A stretch of DNA of 64,000 nucleotides from Nitrososphaerales archaeon. Lineage in GTDB: Archaea; Thermoproteota; Nitrososphaeria; Nitrososphaerales; Nitrososphaeraceae. The stretch is from the NCBI GenBank assembly GCA_029237525.1, contig JARBAU010000230.1, forward strand, positions 27,299 to 91,298, in the 5' to 3' direction. Position numbers and translations under genes: made by a program. The notes below the pieces were generated by a model, which was not told the DNA's origin, made no database searches, and was given only the letters and a program-made list of their open reading frames with translations. Positions 1 through 9,838 of this stretch are shown here, piece by piece. The stretch's first letter is position 1. The number at the start of each line of letters is the position of its first letter.

Positions 1-28
1 TTGATATTGCTGCACTTTGTAGATACTA

Positions 29-48
29 AATGCATTTTTGAATGCATT
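29..48. repeat. paired 8-bp palindrome AATGCATT
   Basis: The 8-bp palindrome AATGCATT occurs twice, at 29-36 and 41-48, separated by TTTG. It lies about 190 bp upstream of the DtxR-type regulator gene. It could be a protein-binding site or chance in AT-rich DNA; nothing else in the window supports a function. Confidence 0.3.
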
Positions 49-239
49 ATTTCTAATTTCTATTCATTTGTATACCAAAGAAACTCTCAATTCTAGCTTT
101 AATTCGCTCTAATGGCTATATTATTAAATTTATGTACTGATATAGATATGCATACATAAGTATAACAATGTTATAGAGGTGCGTTTCATAATAAGGTTAA
201 TAACATATCGCCGGTAACCTAGCAGTACTATAGACATTT

Positions 240-716
240 ATGACTACTCCTAGCAAAATCGAAGGAAATAAGGATGAAGCAGAAGTACTGTATATTGGAA
301 CTGCTGAGTCAGAGCACATCGAAATGTATTTGAAGGCAATTTGGTACTTGAGGGAAAAAGGCGACACAGTTAAAGTGAGCTCCGTAGCTAAACTGCTTAA
401 TGTAACCCAACCTTCAGTAGTTCAGATGTTGCATAGACTAGACAATGCTGGTCTTGTGAGTTATAAAAAAGGTAACCTAGTGGAGATTACTTTGAAAGGG
501 GAAAGGATAGGAAAACAAATGATCCGCAATACTAGGTTACTTGAAGTTATGATGAGAGATGCTCTCAAAATTGAGATTGATGAAGAGATGGTTTGCGGGA
601 TTGAACATCACATGAAAAAGATATTTACTGACGCTTTGTGTACGCTATTAAACCATCCCAGAACTTGTCCGCATGGGCTAAATATCCCATTAGGGAAGTG
701 TTGTAAAAAGTTGTAA
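240..716 (+). CDS. DtxR/MntR-family metal-dependent transcription regulator
   Basis: A 158-aa protein with the layout of the DtxR/MntR family. A winged helix-turn-helix lies at about residues 30-80 (SSVAKLLNVTQPSVVQMLHRL followed by a wing with GLVSYKKG). A helical dimerisation and metal-binding half follows. The segment MVCGIEHHM near residue 119 supplies the Cys, Glu and His expected of the primary metal site. The C-terminal end CPHGLNIPLGKCC is typical of the family, but it carries two extra terminal cysteines. There is no SH3-like third domain, so it resembles short MntR/SirR-type members. Such proteins repress or activate metal-uptake genes when loaded with Fe(II) or Mn(II). It stands alone here; the nearest transporter genes (1856-3752) are of molybdate/tungstate type, so a link to them is only a guess. 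Confidence 0.85.
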   Translation: MTTPSKIEGNKDEAEVLYIGTAESEHIEMYLKAIWYLREKGDTVKVSSVAKLLNVTQPSVVQMLHRLDNAGLVSYKKGNLVEITLKGERIGKQMIRNTRLLEVMMRDALKIEIDEEMVCGIEHHMKKIFTDALCTLLNHPRTCPHGLNIPLGKCCKKL

Positions 717-1855
717 TGTTCAGATTAATTATACTAATATCTGCTTTGATATTCCAACAATTATGTGAAATCCACATAAAAATAAATCCAAAATAGTCAA
801 TCAGATATTGAGTGATAGATCATCCTTATCAAAGTAAATTTTGCATTCTTGTTCTATTATTATGTGAATATATGCGTCAACGATTATCGTTGGTTAATTC
901 GGAGTGTAACTGTTAATTATAAAAAATTACCGAATAATAATGCATGATTCAAAGATATGGAAAGAGACATCTTAGTTTTGACGAGATTTAGTAAAGTAAA
1001 TGAGAGAACAAATAGATAAAGCGGGTCATTGAAATTATCGTTCAACAAGGGCCGCGTTTGCTTGCGTGTTTTTGGCACGTTGTAAAAGCATTTAGACAAT
1101 TTTGTGTTATAAGGAAAATTGAAATCGAATACTCTGGCGGTTGGACTAAAGACCCTCCAAACAAGTATTCGCAGATTAAACAGGCCACGCAATGGCATTT
1201 GACTTATTGTGCAGTCTAACGAAATTACCTATGAAGGATCACTTGACAAATTCTGGACAATCAATGATCCTACAACTAAGAATAGCTAAGGTCCAGTGAT
1301 GGGCTCCCAATCTGACTCATCTCTCTAGTATCACACTCTAGAACAGAGTATCGTAGTCGTTCTAAAGAGCTGAAATTTAAAATTCACTCACGTAAGCAGG
1401 GAGATTAGTGTATACTTAGATATCATCTGCTTCTGAATTTATGGAACAGAAGACTATCATCAAGAGTTATTTTGAAAAGTTAAGTACATCCTATCCATGA
1501 CTATCGGCCAAAAGGGTGGTATATGGCGCAGTATGTCCGCCAATTATTCAAAGACTATGATTCGATTTCAAATGTTTCGAAGTTGGCTTATAAAAGCTTC
1601 ACGAAAATTATTAGCTATATGTAATTTGAGTTAACATTTAATTTAATTTAATGTGTTTCCGAGTTCATGGCTAATGTCATAAGTACATGGTCTAGCAATT
1701 CGAAGTGTTCAAGTCTGGTTGAAAATAGACGAATTATGATAAATTTGGTTGAACTGAGCCTCAGTATTTGACCTATTGAATGCAATATCCACTCCAATAC
1801 TGTGTTTAATCGATACACATAACTTGAAGCTACGATAGAGCATCAACTATTTCAA
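717..1855. other. 1.1-kb gene-poor stretch, possibly decayed coding DNA
   Basis: No intact gene is convincing here. A plus-strand open stretch at about 1017-1217, closed by stops on both sides and lacking a good start, translates to protein-like sequence (GGWTKDPPNKYSQIKQATQW). A 93-codon minus-strand frame at 917-1198 is its antisense and reads poorly. Near 1506-1623 another short protein-like frame ends at a stop (PKGWYMAQYVRQLF). I read this as remnants of one or more lost genes. The stretch sits exactly where a substrate-binding protein gene would normally precede the ABC permease at 1856, but I could not recognise binding-protein motifs. Confidence 0.35.
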
Positions 1856-2656
1856 ATGGATGTTAAGAACCATGGATTTAATCTTGCAGTGATGGGTTTA
1901 TCTCTAGTAACTGTATCTTACCTCGTTTTTCCACTTACTGCGATCTTTATTTTCATCGCATCAACATCCATTCCATCTTCATTAGGTAGACCAGAAATCA
2001 TAAATGCTTTCCTACTCAGTGCAAGTACTGCTACAGTTTCCACAACATTACTCTTGGTATTTGGAATTCCGGTCGGATATTTGTTAGCTCGATTTCGACA
2101 TATTCCTGGAGTTTCAATTCTAAGACTGTTAGTTTTCTTGCCACTAGTTTTGCCTCCTTTGGCAAGTGGCGCGTTACTATTGGGAGCTCTTGGTCCTATC
2201 TCTCCAATTATGAGAATGTTTCCCATGATAGATCTTACTCAATCGGTCACAGGAATAATAATCGCGCAGACATATGTTGCCTCTCCATTTATGATCTTTG
2301 CTGCAGAGATTGCGTTCGAGTCATATGATGAATCGCTTGAGCGGGTATCTCGTTTATTGGGTAAGTCTAGATTTCAGACTTTTGTGCATGTATCAATCCC
2401 GTTAGCCAAAAATGGCATAATTATTGGATCAATTATGTCATGGGTCAGGGCAGTCGGAGAGTTAGGAGCAACAATGATGTTAGCATACAATCCTCATACT
2501 ATTTCAATCCAGATATTTGAAGACAATGCTATAGGCGGATTGGCTAGAGCCATTCCAGATATCTTCCTAAGTATAATATTGTCGATAACAGCTTTAACTA
2601 TTTTTTGGCTCTATTCGGCTAAATTTACAAAAGGGAGCTTTGCCATGATGAAGTAG
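1856..2656 (+). CDS. ABC transporter permease, molybdate/tungstate type
   Basis: A 266-aa integral membrane protein with about six hydrophobic segments. The EAA-type loop that docks the ATPase is visible near residues 160-205 (ESLERVSRLLGKSRFQTF, then the RAVGELGATMM segment). The RAxGExGA element is characteristic of ModB/WtpB and the related sulfate permease CysT. It is followed after 4 bp by the matching ATPase gene, so the two form an operon and import an oxyanion across the membrane. Molybdate or tungstate fits best because the ATPase carries a C-terminal TOBE-like region and moaA, a molybdenum cofactor gene, is nearby at 7418. No periplasmic binding protein gene is present in the window. 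Confidence 0.85.
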   Translation: MDVKNHGFNLAVMGLSLVTVSYLVFPLTAIFIFIASTSIPSSLGRPEIINAFLLSASTATVSTTLLLVFGIPVGYLLARFRHIPGVSILRLLVFLPLVLPPLASGALLLGALGPISPIMRMFPMIDLTQSVTGIIIAQTYVASPFMIFAAEIAFESYDESLERVSRLLGKSRFQTFVHVSIPLAKNGIIIGSIMSWVRAVGELGATMMLAYNPHTISIQIFEDNAIGGLARAIPDIFLSIILSITALTIFWLYSAKFTKGSFAMMK

Positions 2657-2660
2657 CGTT

Positions 2661-3752
2661 ATGACTGGACTAGAATTAGTGAATGTAATAAAGAAATTTC
2701 CCGGTTTTACGCTTGGGCCGATCAATTTGAAAGTTGAACCCGAAGTGAGAGTCGTTATAGGACCAACCGGTAGTGGAAAGACTACCATCCTAAACCTCAT
2801 TTCTGGGCTATTGAGACCAGATATGGGATCTATATTGTTAAACGATGTCAATATCACAAATCAGCCACTCGAAATCAGAAAAATCGGGTATTTATTTCAA
2901 AAACCGTTTTTGTTTCCTCACCTGAGAGTATATGACAATATTATTTTTGGTAAAAGAAAAGATGAGTCGATCGGCGATTCTGAAATCATGGCCTTACTTA
3001 AAGATCTTGGGATATGGCGTTTGTGCGATCGAAAAATAGAGGGACTGAGCGGTGGAGAGATGCAAAAGATTTCTTTAGCAAGAATGCTTGTGACCAAACC
3101 AAAGGTAATTCTAATGGATGAACCACTTTCTAACTTAGATGAGTTATCCAAAAGGAACTTGAGAAGGGAACTACGGATGGTGTTAAAGGAAAGGAATATC
3201 CCCACTATTTATGTGACACATTTTGAGCATGATGTATATGCCTTGGCAGACACCATTTCGATTCTATATGACGGTAGATTAGTATATAGTGATACTTTGG
3301 ATGGTTGTCTTAAAGTACAGAAACCCTCCTCTGTTCCATACTACTTCGACTTTTTTGGTGCTGAGGGTAATTTTATAGAAGGTATAGTTATGCAAAGCGG
3401 AAGTGGTATTGCCAAATTCAGATATGGCGCGCAAACGATAGAGATTCTTGGAGAGTATCCAGTAGGATCAAAGGTAGGCATTTTAATTCGACCTGAAGAT
3501 ATTATTTTATCCAAACAAGCCCTAAAAACTAGTGCACGCAATGTTTTGCTTGTAAAAATAGTAGATATAAAAAAGCCAGCTGAATCTATAGGAACGATCA
3601 AAGTATATATGATGCTTGAAAAAAGACTGTGCTTGGTAGCTAAAATCACAGAGGAGGCAAGACTGGAAATTGGAATTAGAATAGGTGACGAATTATTCAT
3701 AATCTTTAAAGCATCTGCTCCGACAATCGTACGTGAAGAATTTCTAAACTGA
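2661..3752 (+). CDS. ABC transporter ATP-binding protein, molybdate/tungstate type
   Basis: A 363-aa ATPase. The nucleotide-binding domain covers about residues 1-230: Walker A GPTGSGKTTIL near 32, signature LSGGEMQKISLARML near 130, Walker B VILMDEPLSNLD near 150 and the switch histidine in YVTHFEHD. The last 130 residues form a regulatory domain of the TOBE/MopII-like type found in ModC, WtpC and CysA (IGILIRPEDIIL motif). It powers the permease encoded 4 bp upstream. Substrate choice between molybdate, tungstate and sulfate cannot be settled from the sequence. Confidence 0.85.
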   Translation: MTGLELVNVIKKFPGFTLGPINLKVEPEVRVVIGPTGSGKTTILNLISGLLRPDMGSILLNDVNITNQPLEIRKIGYLFQKPFLFPHLRVYDNIIFGKRKDESIGDSEIMALLKDLGIWRLCDRKIEGLSGGEMQKISLARMLVTKPKVILMDEPLSNLDELSKRNLRRELRMVLKERNIPTIYVTHFEHDVYALADTISILYDGRLVYSDTLDGCLKVQKPSSVPYYFDFFGAEGNFIEGIVMQSGSGIAKFRYGAQTIEILGEYPVGSKVGILIRPEDIILSKQALKTSARNVLLVKIVDIKKPAESIGTIKVYMMLEKRLCLVAKITEEARLEIGIRIGDELFIIFKASAPTIVREEFLN

Positions 3753-4035
3753 ATTACTGACTCAAGAAGCTATAAAGAAGATAGTTTAGATGTCATCAAT
3801 ATTAAAAGATATCAGTTTCACACTTATTATTCAACTGACTAAACCAATTTGTTTGTCTAGTCTCTTGTATAGTAAAAGTACTTTAGACAGAACTGATTCA
3901 ACTAGTACAATGTCAACATATTGAAATTATTCATTGCTTCTTAACTTTGATCCTATGCAAGTGATATAATCTAGCTTTCAAACATCATGTCCCTTTCGCC
4001 TATTTTTAGTAGTTACTTCTCTCTTATCGTTATTA

Positions 4036-4356
4036 TCAATTTTCTATCTTTTTATCCAGCCCAAAGTCCTCAATAAGGTCTATCAATTCTCTATATTGCT
4101 TCAAGAATGTGCGTCCCTTACTCGTTATGGATAGCATCCCACTGCTCTCGCATCTGAGGATCATATCTTTACGCTTCAGATCCCCAAAAATCAACGTCAT
4201 TTTATCATATGATAATCTTGAGTATTGTTGGACATGAGTTGGCTTGGCTACATTAGCACCTCCGGTGTGATACATGTCATGCTCAATCGCAGTAAGTATA
4301 TCATGAAATAGCTGTAATTTGTGTCTCTTGTATTGTTTCATTACTATTTTTTCCAT
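4036..4356 (-). CDS. small winged-helix DNA-binding protein
   Basis: A 106-aa basic protein with the pattern of the archaeal winged-helix family HTH_45: a first helix (LFHDILTAIEHD), a helix-turn-helix around LSYDKMTLIFGDLKRKDMI, and a wing ending SITSKGRTFLKQYRELIDLIE. The C-terminal helix is typical of a dimerisation helix. Such proteins are abundant in Nitrososphaeria and usually act as single-domain transcription regulators. It stands alone between the oxyanion transporter and a gene-poor stretch. The target is unknown. Confidence 0.75.
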   Translation of the reverse strand: MEKIVMKQYKRHKLQLFHDILTAIEHDMYHTGGANVAKPTHVQQYSRLSYDKMTLIFGDLKRKDMILRCESSGMLSITSKGRTFLKQYRELIDLIEDFGLDKKIEN

Positions 4357-5153
4357 TTCATGCTACAACATTGAAAATAGACCTATAAACAAAAGTTCTA
4401 AGTGAGACTAATTTAAAAATACTGAATGAATCCGATTTGGTATACAAGCGCTCAGGTACACTATTAAAATACAATTCAGATATCCCTCGTCGATTTAGTT
4501 GACATTTTGTTTTCTACTAACCAATGGTTAATTGGTCTGACGGAAAATCTTTTGTGGATAAGTGTTAAATTTTCTGATGAGACATCTTGACAAATTGAAA
4601 TTAGACTGGGATTGAACGAGCAACATCCATTTGACATCCCACAAATATTCCAACGGTTAGTTTTTATCAAACTTAACAAGTGTGATCTAATCCACTGTAT
4701 TCTCTCCACAAATTACGATTTAAAACTGATGTCCACATTGTGATACAAAGTTTTACATAAACGATATTGCTTGTCGATCTTACTATATTGAAAACTAAGT
4801 TAAATTGAGTGTGCTATTTTAGACCAAAGGTTCAGATTCTGGCTATTGTAAATGATTTTAGGTTGTCTTGAATCGTTTCCGTTCTAATCCCATTATCAGC
4901 ACATAATCCTTGCGACCTGGTATGTCAAAAGCATGTTTCATTCGAATATAAAACCTAAGTCTAGACAAATGCTATGAGCCATTCATTTTAATTGTTTATT
5001 CTGTGCATACGCGAAACCGCGCTTTATCATTTAATTGGTCCTAGAATTTTTGTATATTCCTAACAATTATCTAAACTTCCGGTACTATAGGTTTGTTGTT
5101 TAGATTAGGTGATTTATTATAAATGCAAAATTACTAATGATATCGAGATATTT
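4357..5153. other. intergenic, no convincing gene
   Basis: About 800 bp between the winged-helix gene and the MFS gene. A 77-codon minus-strand frame at 4476-4709 exists but has biased cysteine/serine content and no promoter, and I do not accept it. I see no RNA gene or repeat. Confidence 0.5.
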
Positions 5154-6842
5154 TTACGTCAGATTAGGTATAGTCATTTTCATAACCCTCTGCCTAAGTA
5201 AGATAGCTAGTCCAATTGATAGAAGTGATACAATAACTGCTGTCAAGAATATCAGGTTAAAAGCAGAAAAGGACGGGATGTAACGTATAGTGTCATTTGC
5301 GTTAATTGCCATCTGATGTGTCTGCATGTACATTCCTGCGAGTGCTGGTCCAATTGCACTGCCAATTATTCTAAGCAACGTAGTCATCCCAAGAGATATC
5401 CCGCTAAATTGTTTTGGAGTAGCGAGTATGATAACATTCATCGCACCCACGCTAGTAAGAGATAACCCGGTTGATAAGACCGCTAGGCTTATTGAAATCA
5501 AGAGTTCTGTTGAATGTAGAGCCAGCAATCCAATGAAACTTGCAGTGGTGATGATAGTTCCAAATATAATGGGTTTTAAAGATCCAAGTTTCGAAACTAT
5601 GTATCCAGAGGTAGGCCCGAATACAAGAAGAATAATTGCAAAAGGTAACTGAACTTTGCCCGTGCTTATGGCATCTTCATTAAATCCGACTGGCTCTGGA
5701 TTTGTTACTAGAATAGGTATCGTTTGAAATATCATAAACATTGAAAAACCCACCAAAACTATAATCAAATTTGCAGGAAGTATTGCCTTGTTGAGCATGA
5801 GCTTGAAATCTACTAACGGAAATCTTGATCGCTTCTCGATAATAATAAATGAGCAAAATGAGACAATTCCAAGAATAATAAAGGGTAACACCTGACTAGT
5901 AGAGTTATTCGTAGAATGTGTATCCTGGCTACTAGGCGAATAACTATCAGATGCCTTTATACTAGTTGTTCCTGATGTTTCAAGTAACGTAAGAACCAAC
6001 AATAACGACACGATAGTTACAGCTAGTGCGATCGCACCTAGAAAGTCGATCTTTTTGTTAGAATTACTAGAAGGAATTTCATCGGATAATGCATTGAGTT
6101 CAGGCTTAGAGTTGAGATTGATCCCACCTTGTTTAGTTTGAATATAATTTGGATCTTTCTTATGCCATTCACTTTTCTCTTCTATATGTATAAAAAATCG
6201 GATTATTATTAAAAGTCCTATGGCCACAGGGATTATTGTAAAGAATGTAGTTCGCCATCCGTAATTTTCGACAATAATTCCACCAACTGTTAGGCCTATC
6301 ACAGCACCGGAAGCAAACATGGATGTTATTATACCTTGTCCAATCGACATTTTCTCTCTTGGGAATTGATCTCTTACGATACTAAAGGCAATAGGAAACA
6401 TCGACATTCCAACTCCCTGTATTGCACGAGCAATGAGCAAGAACGTTATATTTGAGGCAAATCCTGACAGAGAAACTCCAATTGCATAAATACACATTAT
6501 TATTAGCAAGATCTTCTTCCTACCGTAGATGTCTGACAACTTGCCTGCAATCGGGGTCATTACTGCTCCGGTAACCAAGTATGCGGTAAGTATCCACGAT
6601 GACATGCTATACGAAACGTGGAAGTTAGCTATAAGATCTGGAATAGCTGGGATCAGCATGGTTTCTGCGTACATTATCATTGTAGCAATACAACTTAGTA
6701 TGATGACCACTTTCCAGGCATATGCCGAAATACTTGGTTGTTTGCCAGAATAAGGACTCGAAACATGTGTACGAGCCGATTCAATATCACCTATACCTTC
6801 ATTTTCGTGTTCTTTTTTATCACCGTAGTATGGTTTTTTCAA
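5154..6842 (-). CDS. MFS multidrug exporter, 14-helix DHA2 type
   Basis: A 562-aa membrane protein of the major facilitator superfamily. Motif A is visible in the first half (GKLSDIYGRKKILL) and motif C-like glycine-rich helix sequence follows (GAVIGLTVGGIIVENYGWR), the latter diagnostic of drug:proton antiporters. About 14 hydrophobic segments can be counted, with a long hydrophilic loop near residues 215-265, as in EmrB/QacA-type exporters. The N-terminal 45 residues are hydrophilic. It probably expels a hydrophobic toxic compound in exchange for protons. It stands alone with long flanks, and no regulator gene adjoins it. Confidence 0.85.
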   Translation of the reverse strand: MKKPYYGDKKEHENEGIGDIESARTHVSSPYSGKQPSISAYAWKVVIILSCIATMIMYAETMLIPAIPDLIANFHVSYSMSSWILTAYLVTGAVMTPIAGKLSDIYGRKKILLIIMCIYAIGVSLSGFASNITFLLIARAIQGVGMSMFPIAFSIVRDQFPREKMSIGQGIITSMFASGAVIGLTVGGIIVENYGWRTTFFTIIPVAIGLLIIIRFFIHIEEKSEWHKKDPNYIQTKQGGINLNSKPELNALSDEIPSSNSNKKIDFLGAIALAVTIVSLLLVLTLLETSGTTSIKASDSYSPSSQDTHSTNNSTSQVLPFIILGIVSFCSFIIIEKRSRFPLVDFKLMLNKAILPANLIIVLVGFSMFMIFQTIPILVTNPEPVGFNEDAISTGKVQLPFAIILLVFGPTSGYIVSKLGSLKPIIFGTIITTASFIGLLALHSTELLISISLAVLSTGLSLTSVGAMNVIILATPKQFSGISLGMTTLLRIIGSAIGPALAGMYMQTHQMAINANDTIRYIPSFSAFNLIFLTAVIVSLLSIGLAILLRQRVMKMTIPNLT

Positions 6843-7417
6843 TTTAATGAGGGGGCTAAAATTTCAAGACTCGTTATTTCATTTTAAAGAACATTCAGTA
6901 ATTGTATATACCGTTTTGTATTGTAGAAATTCAATTACAGTAGCATAGGCTATGATAGTATCATTATGGGAAAGAAGTTTATTCATTACAAATTCAGATC
7001 CAAAGTTTTCTCGAAAGTTTTCAGAATGATTCTTGTGATCTCATGTTTAAACTCAATGTTTTTCAATGATTCTTTAACACCAAGATGTTACTTGAATTCT
7101 CGTTCCCAAAGTGAGTTTACTGATTTGTATGGTCAAGTCCAAATTTGATCCCTTTATAAATGCATTAACATCATCTCCTATGATAATTTTAATGCCAATC
7201 TCAAAATCGTAAAAATACATAATCTTCTAATAGATTGTAAGCCGCATAATGCTATATATGCCTTTGAGATGCTGCCTGTCAGTATCGAAGATTTACTCAT
7301 TTCATGACTTGAGCGTAATGGCATTTTCAGTAATTTTAATGATAATATTAGGCTGATATTTTGATTCTATCGTTGGGATGGTAAGATAAATCCGACCAAC
7401 CATTCTATGTCAAGTGA
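6843..7417. other. intergenic, no convincing gene
   Basis: A 575-bp gap between the divergent/convergent MFS and moaA genes (both minus). A 60-codon plus-strand frame at 6966-7148 is Phe/Ser/Lys rich and unsupported. I see no structured RNA. Confidence 0.45.
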
Positions 7418-8422
7418 TTAACCCCCAATTCTGTGCATAAGGTTCATTCTTGCTCTCAACGATTCGGTACGTATTAGCCTTATGATACCTTCTGGTTTGT
7501 ACTTTATGGAATCCAAGATACTTGATTTAATAACTTCGTCAGTTTTTCCATTTCTCAATAGACCTTTCAAATCAGTTCCTGGTTTTTCATACAGACAAGT
7601 CAGTAATCTACCATCTGATGTTAGTCTTATCCTGTCGCAGTTGGTACAAAATGGCTCAGATATAGATGGAATAAATCCCAATCTACCTCTATCGTCATTC
7701 AAAGTAAATAGCCTAGCCGGTTCTGAATAATCGTTGTATAAAGGAGAAATATCTATCCCCTCACTAGCTAACTTTTTGATTATTTCAGCCTTGGTTACTA
7801 CTAAATGATTATTCCACATGCTAGTTCCGTCCAATGGCATAAATTCTATAAAGCGAACAGTAAAATTTGTCTTTCTTGACAACTCTGTAAATTCTATGAT
7901 CTCGTCATCGTTCCATCCTCTGATGACGACCACATTTAATTTAACGGAAAGTCCAACATCATTAGCTACTTGTATACCTTGAAGTACCTTGTCGAGTCCA
8001 TCGACACCGTTAATCGCTTTAAATCGACTCTCCTTCAGTGTATCTAAACTAACATTCACGCTTTGTAAACCTGCATCCTTGAGTCTAGCTGCGTTAGTCT
8101 GAAGTCCAATGCCATTTGTAGTCATGCCCATATGCTCTATCTGATGTATTCTAGAAATGAGCTTAATCAGGGAGGGTAAGTTTGGTCGAACTAATGGCTC
8201 GCCACCAGTGAGTCTCACTTTGACAATGCCTAAATCAGCCAAAATCCTAACAACTCTAATTATCTCATGAAAATTCAGGATATTTTCCTGTTCGAACCAA
8301 TCTACGTTGTTGACAGGCATGCAATAGATGCATCGCATATTGCACCTGTCAGTGACTGAAATACGTAATTTCTTAGCGGTTCTACCGAATCTATCAATTA
8401 ATTTATTATTCAGGTGGGTCAA
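7418..8422 (-). CDS. moaA: GTP 3',8-cyclase (molybdenum cofactor synthesis)
   Basis: A 334-aa radical-SAM enzyme. The N-terminal cluster motif CNMRCIYC gives Cx3Cx2C near residue 27. The C-terminal MoaA-specific cluster CTNCDRIRLTSDGRLLTC gives Cx2Cx13C near residue 260, which binds GTP. The GEPLVR SAM-binding element is present near residue 74, and the protein ends in the Gly-Gly tail (HRIGG) that MoaA needs for activity. Length is normal for the family. It converts GTP to 3',8-cyclo-GTP, the first step to pyranopterin and so to the molybdenum or tungsten cofactor. No moaC or other mo gene adjoins it, but a molybdate/tungstate-type transporter lies 4 kb away. Confidence 0.95.
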   Translation of the reverse strand: MTHLNNKLIDRFGRTAKKLRISVTDRCNMRCIYCMPVNNVDWFEQENILNFHEIIRVVRILADLGIVKVRLTGGEPLVRPNLPSLIKLISRIHQIEHMGMTTNGIGLQTNAARLKDAGLQSVNVSLDTLKESRFKAINGVDGLDKVLQGIQVANDVGLSVKLNVVVIRGWNDDEIIEFTELSRKTNFTVRFIEFMPLDGTSMWNNHLVVTKAEIIKKLASEGIDISPLYNDYSEPARLFTLNDDRGRLGFIPSISEPFCTNCDRIRLTSDGRLLTCLYEKPGTDLKGLLRNGKTDEVIKSSILDSIKYKPEGIIRLIRTESLRARMNLMHRIGG

Positions 8423-8610
8423 GACACCAACCTTATTAAATACTTATTATCGAATCTTACTAAAATAGGTTTTATGCTGGCCAGATGCATTTGGATCACC
8501 TTTTCAGAATGAAAAGATTAAGCCCATTCACAGATCTATTACGATAGAATAGTCTCATTATTCAGATTTCATTGTAATATGCGGTAATTCAAATGTAGAA
8601 AAACGTTGAA

Positions 8611-9150
8611 CTATAATTCACCAAACATGTTATAATATTCATTCGCAATCTTATCTGATAGACTATTCTTATATTTGGAAAGTACGTCTGAAACGAGTTG
8701 AACATTGGAAATTCTGTATAGTTGTAATTCCTGACCATGAATTATTGAAATAATTCCGCTTTCCGATAATCTTTTTAGATGCCATGAGATCGTAGATGGA
8801 GCCTTTTTCATGTGTTCCGAGATTTCCCCAAATGTGCACAGATCGTGTTCGAGTATAAATAGCACGATCTGTCTCGAGGATTTGTTCCTAATCTGGCCCA
8901 TTATACATGTCTCTTCTGTTTGCATGTCCAAAGGAAAGTATTTTGGCCTTCTACCGTGTAGTCTTTCGACCTTAATTTTCTGAGTTTTTTCTAGAATTTT
9001 TATGTGGTACTCGAGCGCACCGTTGGTCAATCCGCTAAGTCTGAGCAGTTCCCTATATCTTATACCTGGGCTACGTTTGATATGATCCAAAATCAAACTC
9101 TTAAGATCAATAGGTGCAATGTCGCACTGATCCGTGTGGATATTAGACAA
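8611..9150 (-). CDS. twin winged-helix (ArsR-like) transcription regulator
   Basis: A 179-aa protein with two winged-helix domains in tandem. The first, about residues 18-75, contains RYRELLRLSGLTNGALEYHIKIL and the basic wing LHGRRPKYFPL. The second, about residues 90-160, contains FGEISEHMKKAPSTISWHLKRL and an ISIIHGQELQLYRIS wing, the ArsR/MarR-like form. This double arrangement is common in archaeal regulators. The gene starts 4 bp after the stop of the membrane protein gene upstream (9155-9637), so they share a transcript. A palindrome, CATTCG-T-CGAATG, sits just upstream of that operon and again in front of the surface-protein/ABC genes at 14154-14170. I infer that this regulator binds both sites and controls itself and the neighbouring locus. 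Confidence 0.8.
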   Translation of the reverse strand: MSNIHTDQCDIAPIDLKSLILDHIKRSPGIRYRELLRLSGLTNGALEYHIKILEKTQKIKVERLHGRRPKYFPLDMQTEETCIMGQIRNKSSRQIVLFILEHDLCTFGEISEHMKKAPSTISWHLKRLSESGIISIIHGQELQLYRISNVQLVSDVLSKYKNSLSDKIANEYYNMFGEL

Positions 9151-9154
9151 TTTC

Positions 9155-9637
9155 CTATTTTTCCACCTTTAGCACTCCCAGACCGAATAGTGTTAGCATA
9201 AGTAATAGCAACATGTGAGGCAATCCCACATATATTCCGCGCTGCATGGCGGGACTAGTCCCCGGTATAACTTCAAGTAAAAATAACAATTCAACGATCA
9301 AAAGAGACGAAAATCCCACAGAAGTATACAAGATCTTTGTACTTCTCGTTCTCCGATACGCTAGCAGTGAAGCTGTAATCAGAAATGTAGAAATTGCAAT
9401 GCTCGCGACGTGCATTGATATGAAATAGATCAAATGAGGTCTGTGAATATGTGGAATTATTAGTGGGACAAAAACGACTAGTGTTATAATTGAAATTAGT
9501 GCCAACAATTTAGGCTTGCTCTCAACAATCTTAGTAAGATGGATTCGCAGAGCTGCAGTACACTCAACGAGCCTAATTCCCAAGCTGTGATAAATTGGTT
9601 GAAGCTTCATAAATAGATGACCTGATTCGTTAGTCAC
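9155..9637 (-). CDS. four-helix membrane protein, first gene of the regulator operon
   Basis: A 160-aa protein with four clear hydrophobic segments at about residues 43-63, 67-92, 101-123 and 133-156, and little outside them. I do not recognise a named family. It is encoded immediately ahead of a twin winged-helix regulator, an arrangement often seen when a membrane protein senses a signal or sequesters the regulator. The frame opens with GTG at 9637; ATG at 9610 (residue 10) is an equally plausible start. The palindrome at 9681-9693 lies 44 bp upstream of the GTG, the usual position for an operator overlapping the promoter. Confidence 0.65.
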   Translation of the reverse strand: MTNESGHLFMKLQPIYHSLGIRLVECTAALRIHLTKIVESKPKLLALISIITLVVFVPLIIPHIHRPHLIYFISMHVASIAISTFLITASLLAYRRTRSTKILYTSVGFSSLLIVELLFLLEVIPGTSPAMQRGIYVGLPHMLLLLMLTLFGLGVLKVEK

Positions 9638-9677
9638 ACATTAATTAATATCAGTAGAGCGTTATTTACTTTTCAGA

Positions 9678-9696
9678 GTGCATTCGTCGAATGTAC
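9678..9696. promoter_or_regulatory. palindromic operator copy 1 (CATTCG-T-CGAATG)
   Basis: CATTCG and CGAATG flank a central T at 9681-9693, with further partial symmetry outside. It lies upstream of the membrane-protein/regulator operon. A second, longer copy stands at 14154-14170. I found no third copy of the full site by eye. Likely an autoregulatory site of the regulator at 8611-9150. Confidence 0.6.
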
Positions 9697-9838
9697 AGCA
9701 ATCGTACTTTCCGATGATGTGATAATGGTGTATTCAAAAATCTATTGGATTTCTAGATTTCCTTACAGATTGTATTATTAAATTTAGCGCTATATTGGAA
9801 TCAAATGTTCGTCAGGGAAAAATATATTCTAGTGCTTT

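Noticed and set aside
917..1198. 93-codon minus-strand frame
   Set aside because: Antisense to a more protein-like decayed plus-strand stretch; no promoter and poor composition.
4476..4709. 77-codon minus-strand frame
   Set aside because: Serine/cysteine-rich, no start-site signals, no recognisable fold; probably chance.
6966..7148. 60-codon plus-strand frame
   Set aside because: Phe/Ser/Lys-rich chance-like composition in an AT-rich gap.
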